A DNA stretch of 64,000 bases from Mucispirillum schaedleri (lineage in GTDB: Bacteria > Chrysiogenota > Deferribacteres > Deferribacterales > Mucispirillaceae): positions 1 through 64,000 of the forward strand of contig CASEIN010000005.1 in assembly GCA_949287985.1 (NCBI GenBank). The letters are read 5' to 3'. The stretch's first letter is position 1, and the number at the start of each line of letters is the position of its first letter. The notes under the pieces are model-generated. The model ran no database searches and was not told the DNA's origin. It saw only the letters and a list, made by a program, of their open reading frames with translations. The translations under genes and the position numbers were made by a program. Below, in pieces: positions 63,934-64,000 of the stretch.

Positions 63934-64000
63934 ATGAGATTGACTGACCCTATTGCTGATATGCTTGCTCGTATGCGTAATGCATTAATGGTTAAGCATT
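63934..64000 (+). CDS. rpsH: 30S ribosomal protein S8, 3' end outside window
   Basis: The first 22 residues, [20 protein letters not shown], are the invariant N-terminus of S8. GGAGG lies 9 bases ahead of the ATG. The gene runs off the window. Confidence 0.93.
   Translation, partial: MRLTDPIADMLARMRNALMVKH

Noticed and set aside
1-64000. CRISPR array
   Set aside because: No regularly spaced direct repeats seen in any intergenic region, and no cas genes.

Overview
The window is AT-rich chromosomal DNA of a Gram-negative, diderm bacterium. Outer-membrane proteins, lipoproteins, a TolC-type exporter, a lipid A deacylase-like protein and a nearly complete type II secretion system (T2SS) show the cell type. 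The mix of GH57 glycogen enzymes, a tryptophan/tyrosine-type ABC transporter, PorV/FadL-like barrels and very low G+C fits the Deferribacterota (a Mucispirillum-like organism would fit well). That assignment is inference from gene content, not from a marker search.

Layout. 1-352: decayed IS30-family transposase. 446-7241: a fused permease-ATPase ABC transporter, a LysE-family exporter with a histidine-rich tail, a small membrane protein, cysteine synthase and RNase R. 7247-9563: two paralogous TPR proteins on the minus strand. 9755-11549: an orphan ModE regulator followed by an LpxR-like outer-membrane protein. 11550-17669: a CPA-type cation/proton antiporter, tRNA-Leu(GAG), a dicarboxylate/amino-acid symporter, a large TPR protein and an AhpD-like protein. 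17723-29915 (minus): a glycogen/alpha-glucan cluster with three different GH57 enzymes, a DUF4912 protein, a GT5 glucan synthase with altered substrate-site residues, a GalT-like nucleotidylyltransferase, a sugar nucleotidyltransferase fused to a degenerate phosphomannomutase, and a response regulator. 30204-38166: rpe, then mltB and two tandem copies of a lipoprotein + beta-barrel module, a further lipoprotein and an SDR. 38184-49680: T2SS in two divergent operons, gspGHIJKLMN (minus) and gspCDEF (plus), with a CPBP protease gene between them and an intrinsic terminator between gspG and gspH. 49680-57956: a RhtB/LysE transporter, a ThiE/TenI-like protein, a TolC-HlyD-ABC2-ABC2 exporter operon without its ATPase, a META-domain protein and a CoA-disulfide-reductase-like flavoprotein with a rhodanese domain. 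57957-64000: a ribosomal protein operon that starts at rplD (rpsJ and rplC are not present upstream) behind a leader rich in inverted repeats, then rplW, rplB, rpsS, rplV, rpsC, rplP, rpmC, rpsQ, rplN, rplX, rplE, rpsN and the start of rpsH.

How genes work together. The GH57 branching enzyme, 4-alpha-glucanotransferase and amylase with the GT5 enzyme can build and remodel a storage glucan; the two nucleotidyltransferase-type proteins probably handle its sugar phosphates. The T2SS would export folded periplasmic proteins; the neighbouring lipoproteins and barrels are outer-membrane proteins of unknown role. The strongest leads for something new are the duplicated lipoprotein/barrel module with four conserved cysteines, the noncanonical glycogen synthase and degenerate mutase in the GH57 cluster, the terminator inside the T2SS operon, and the truncated S10 operon with a structured L4 leader and an enlarged L23.
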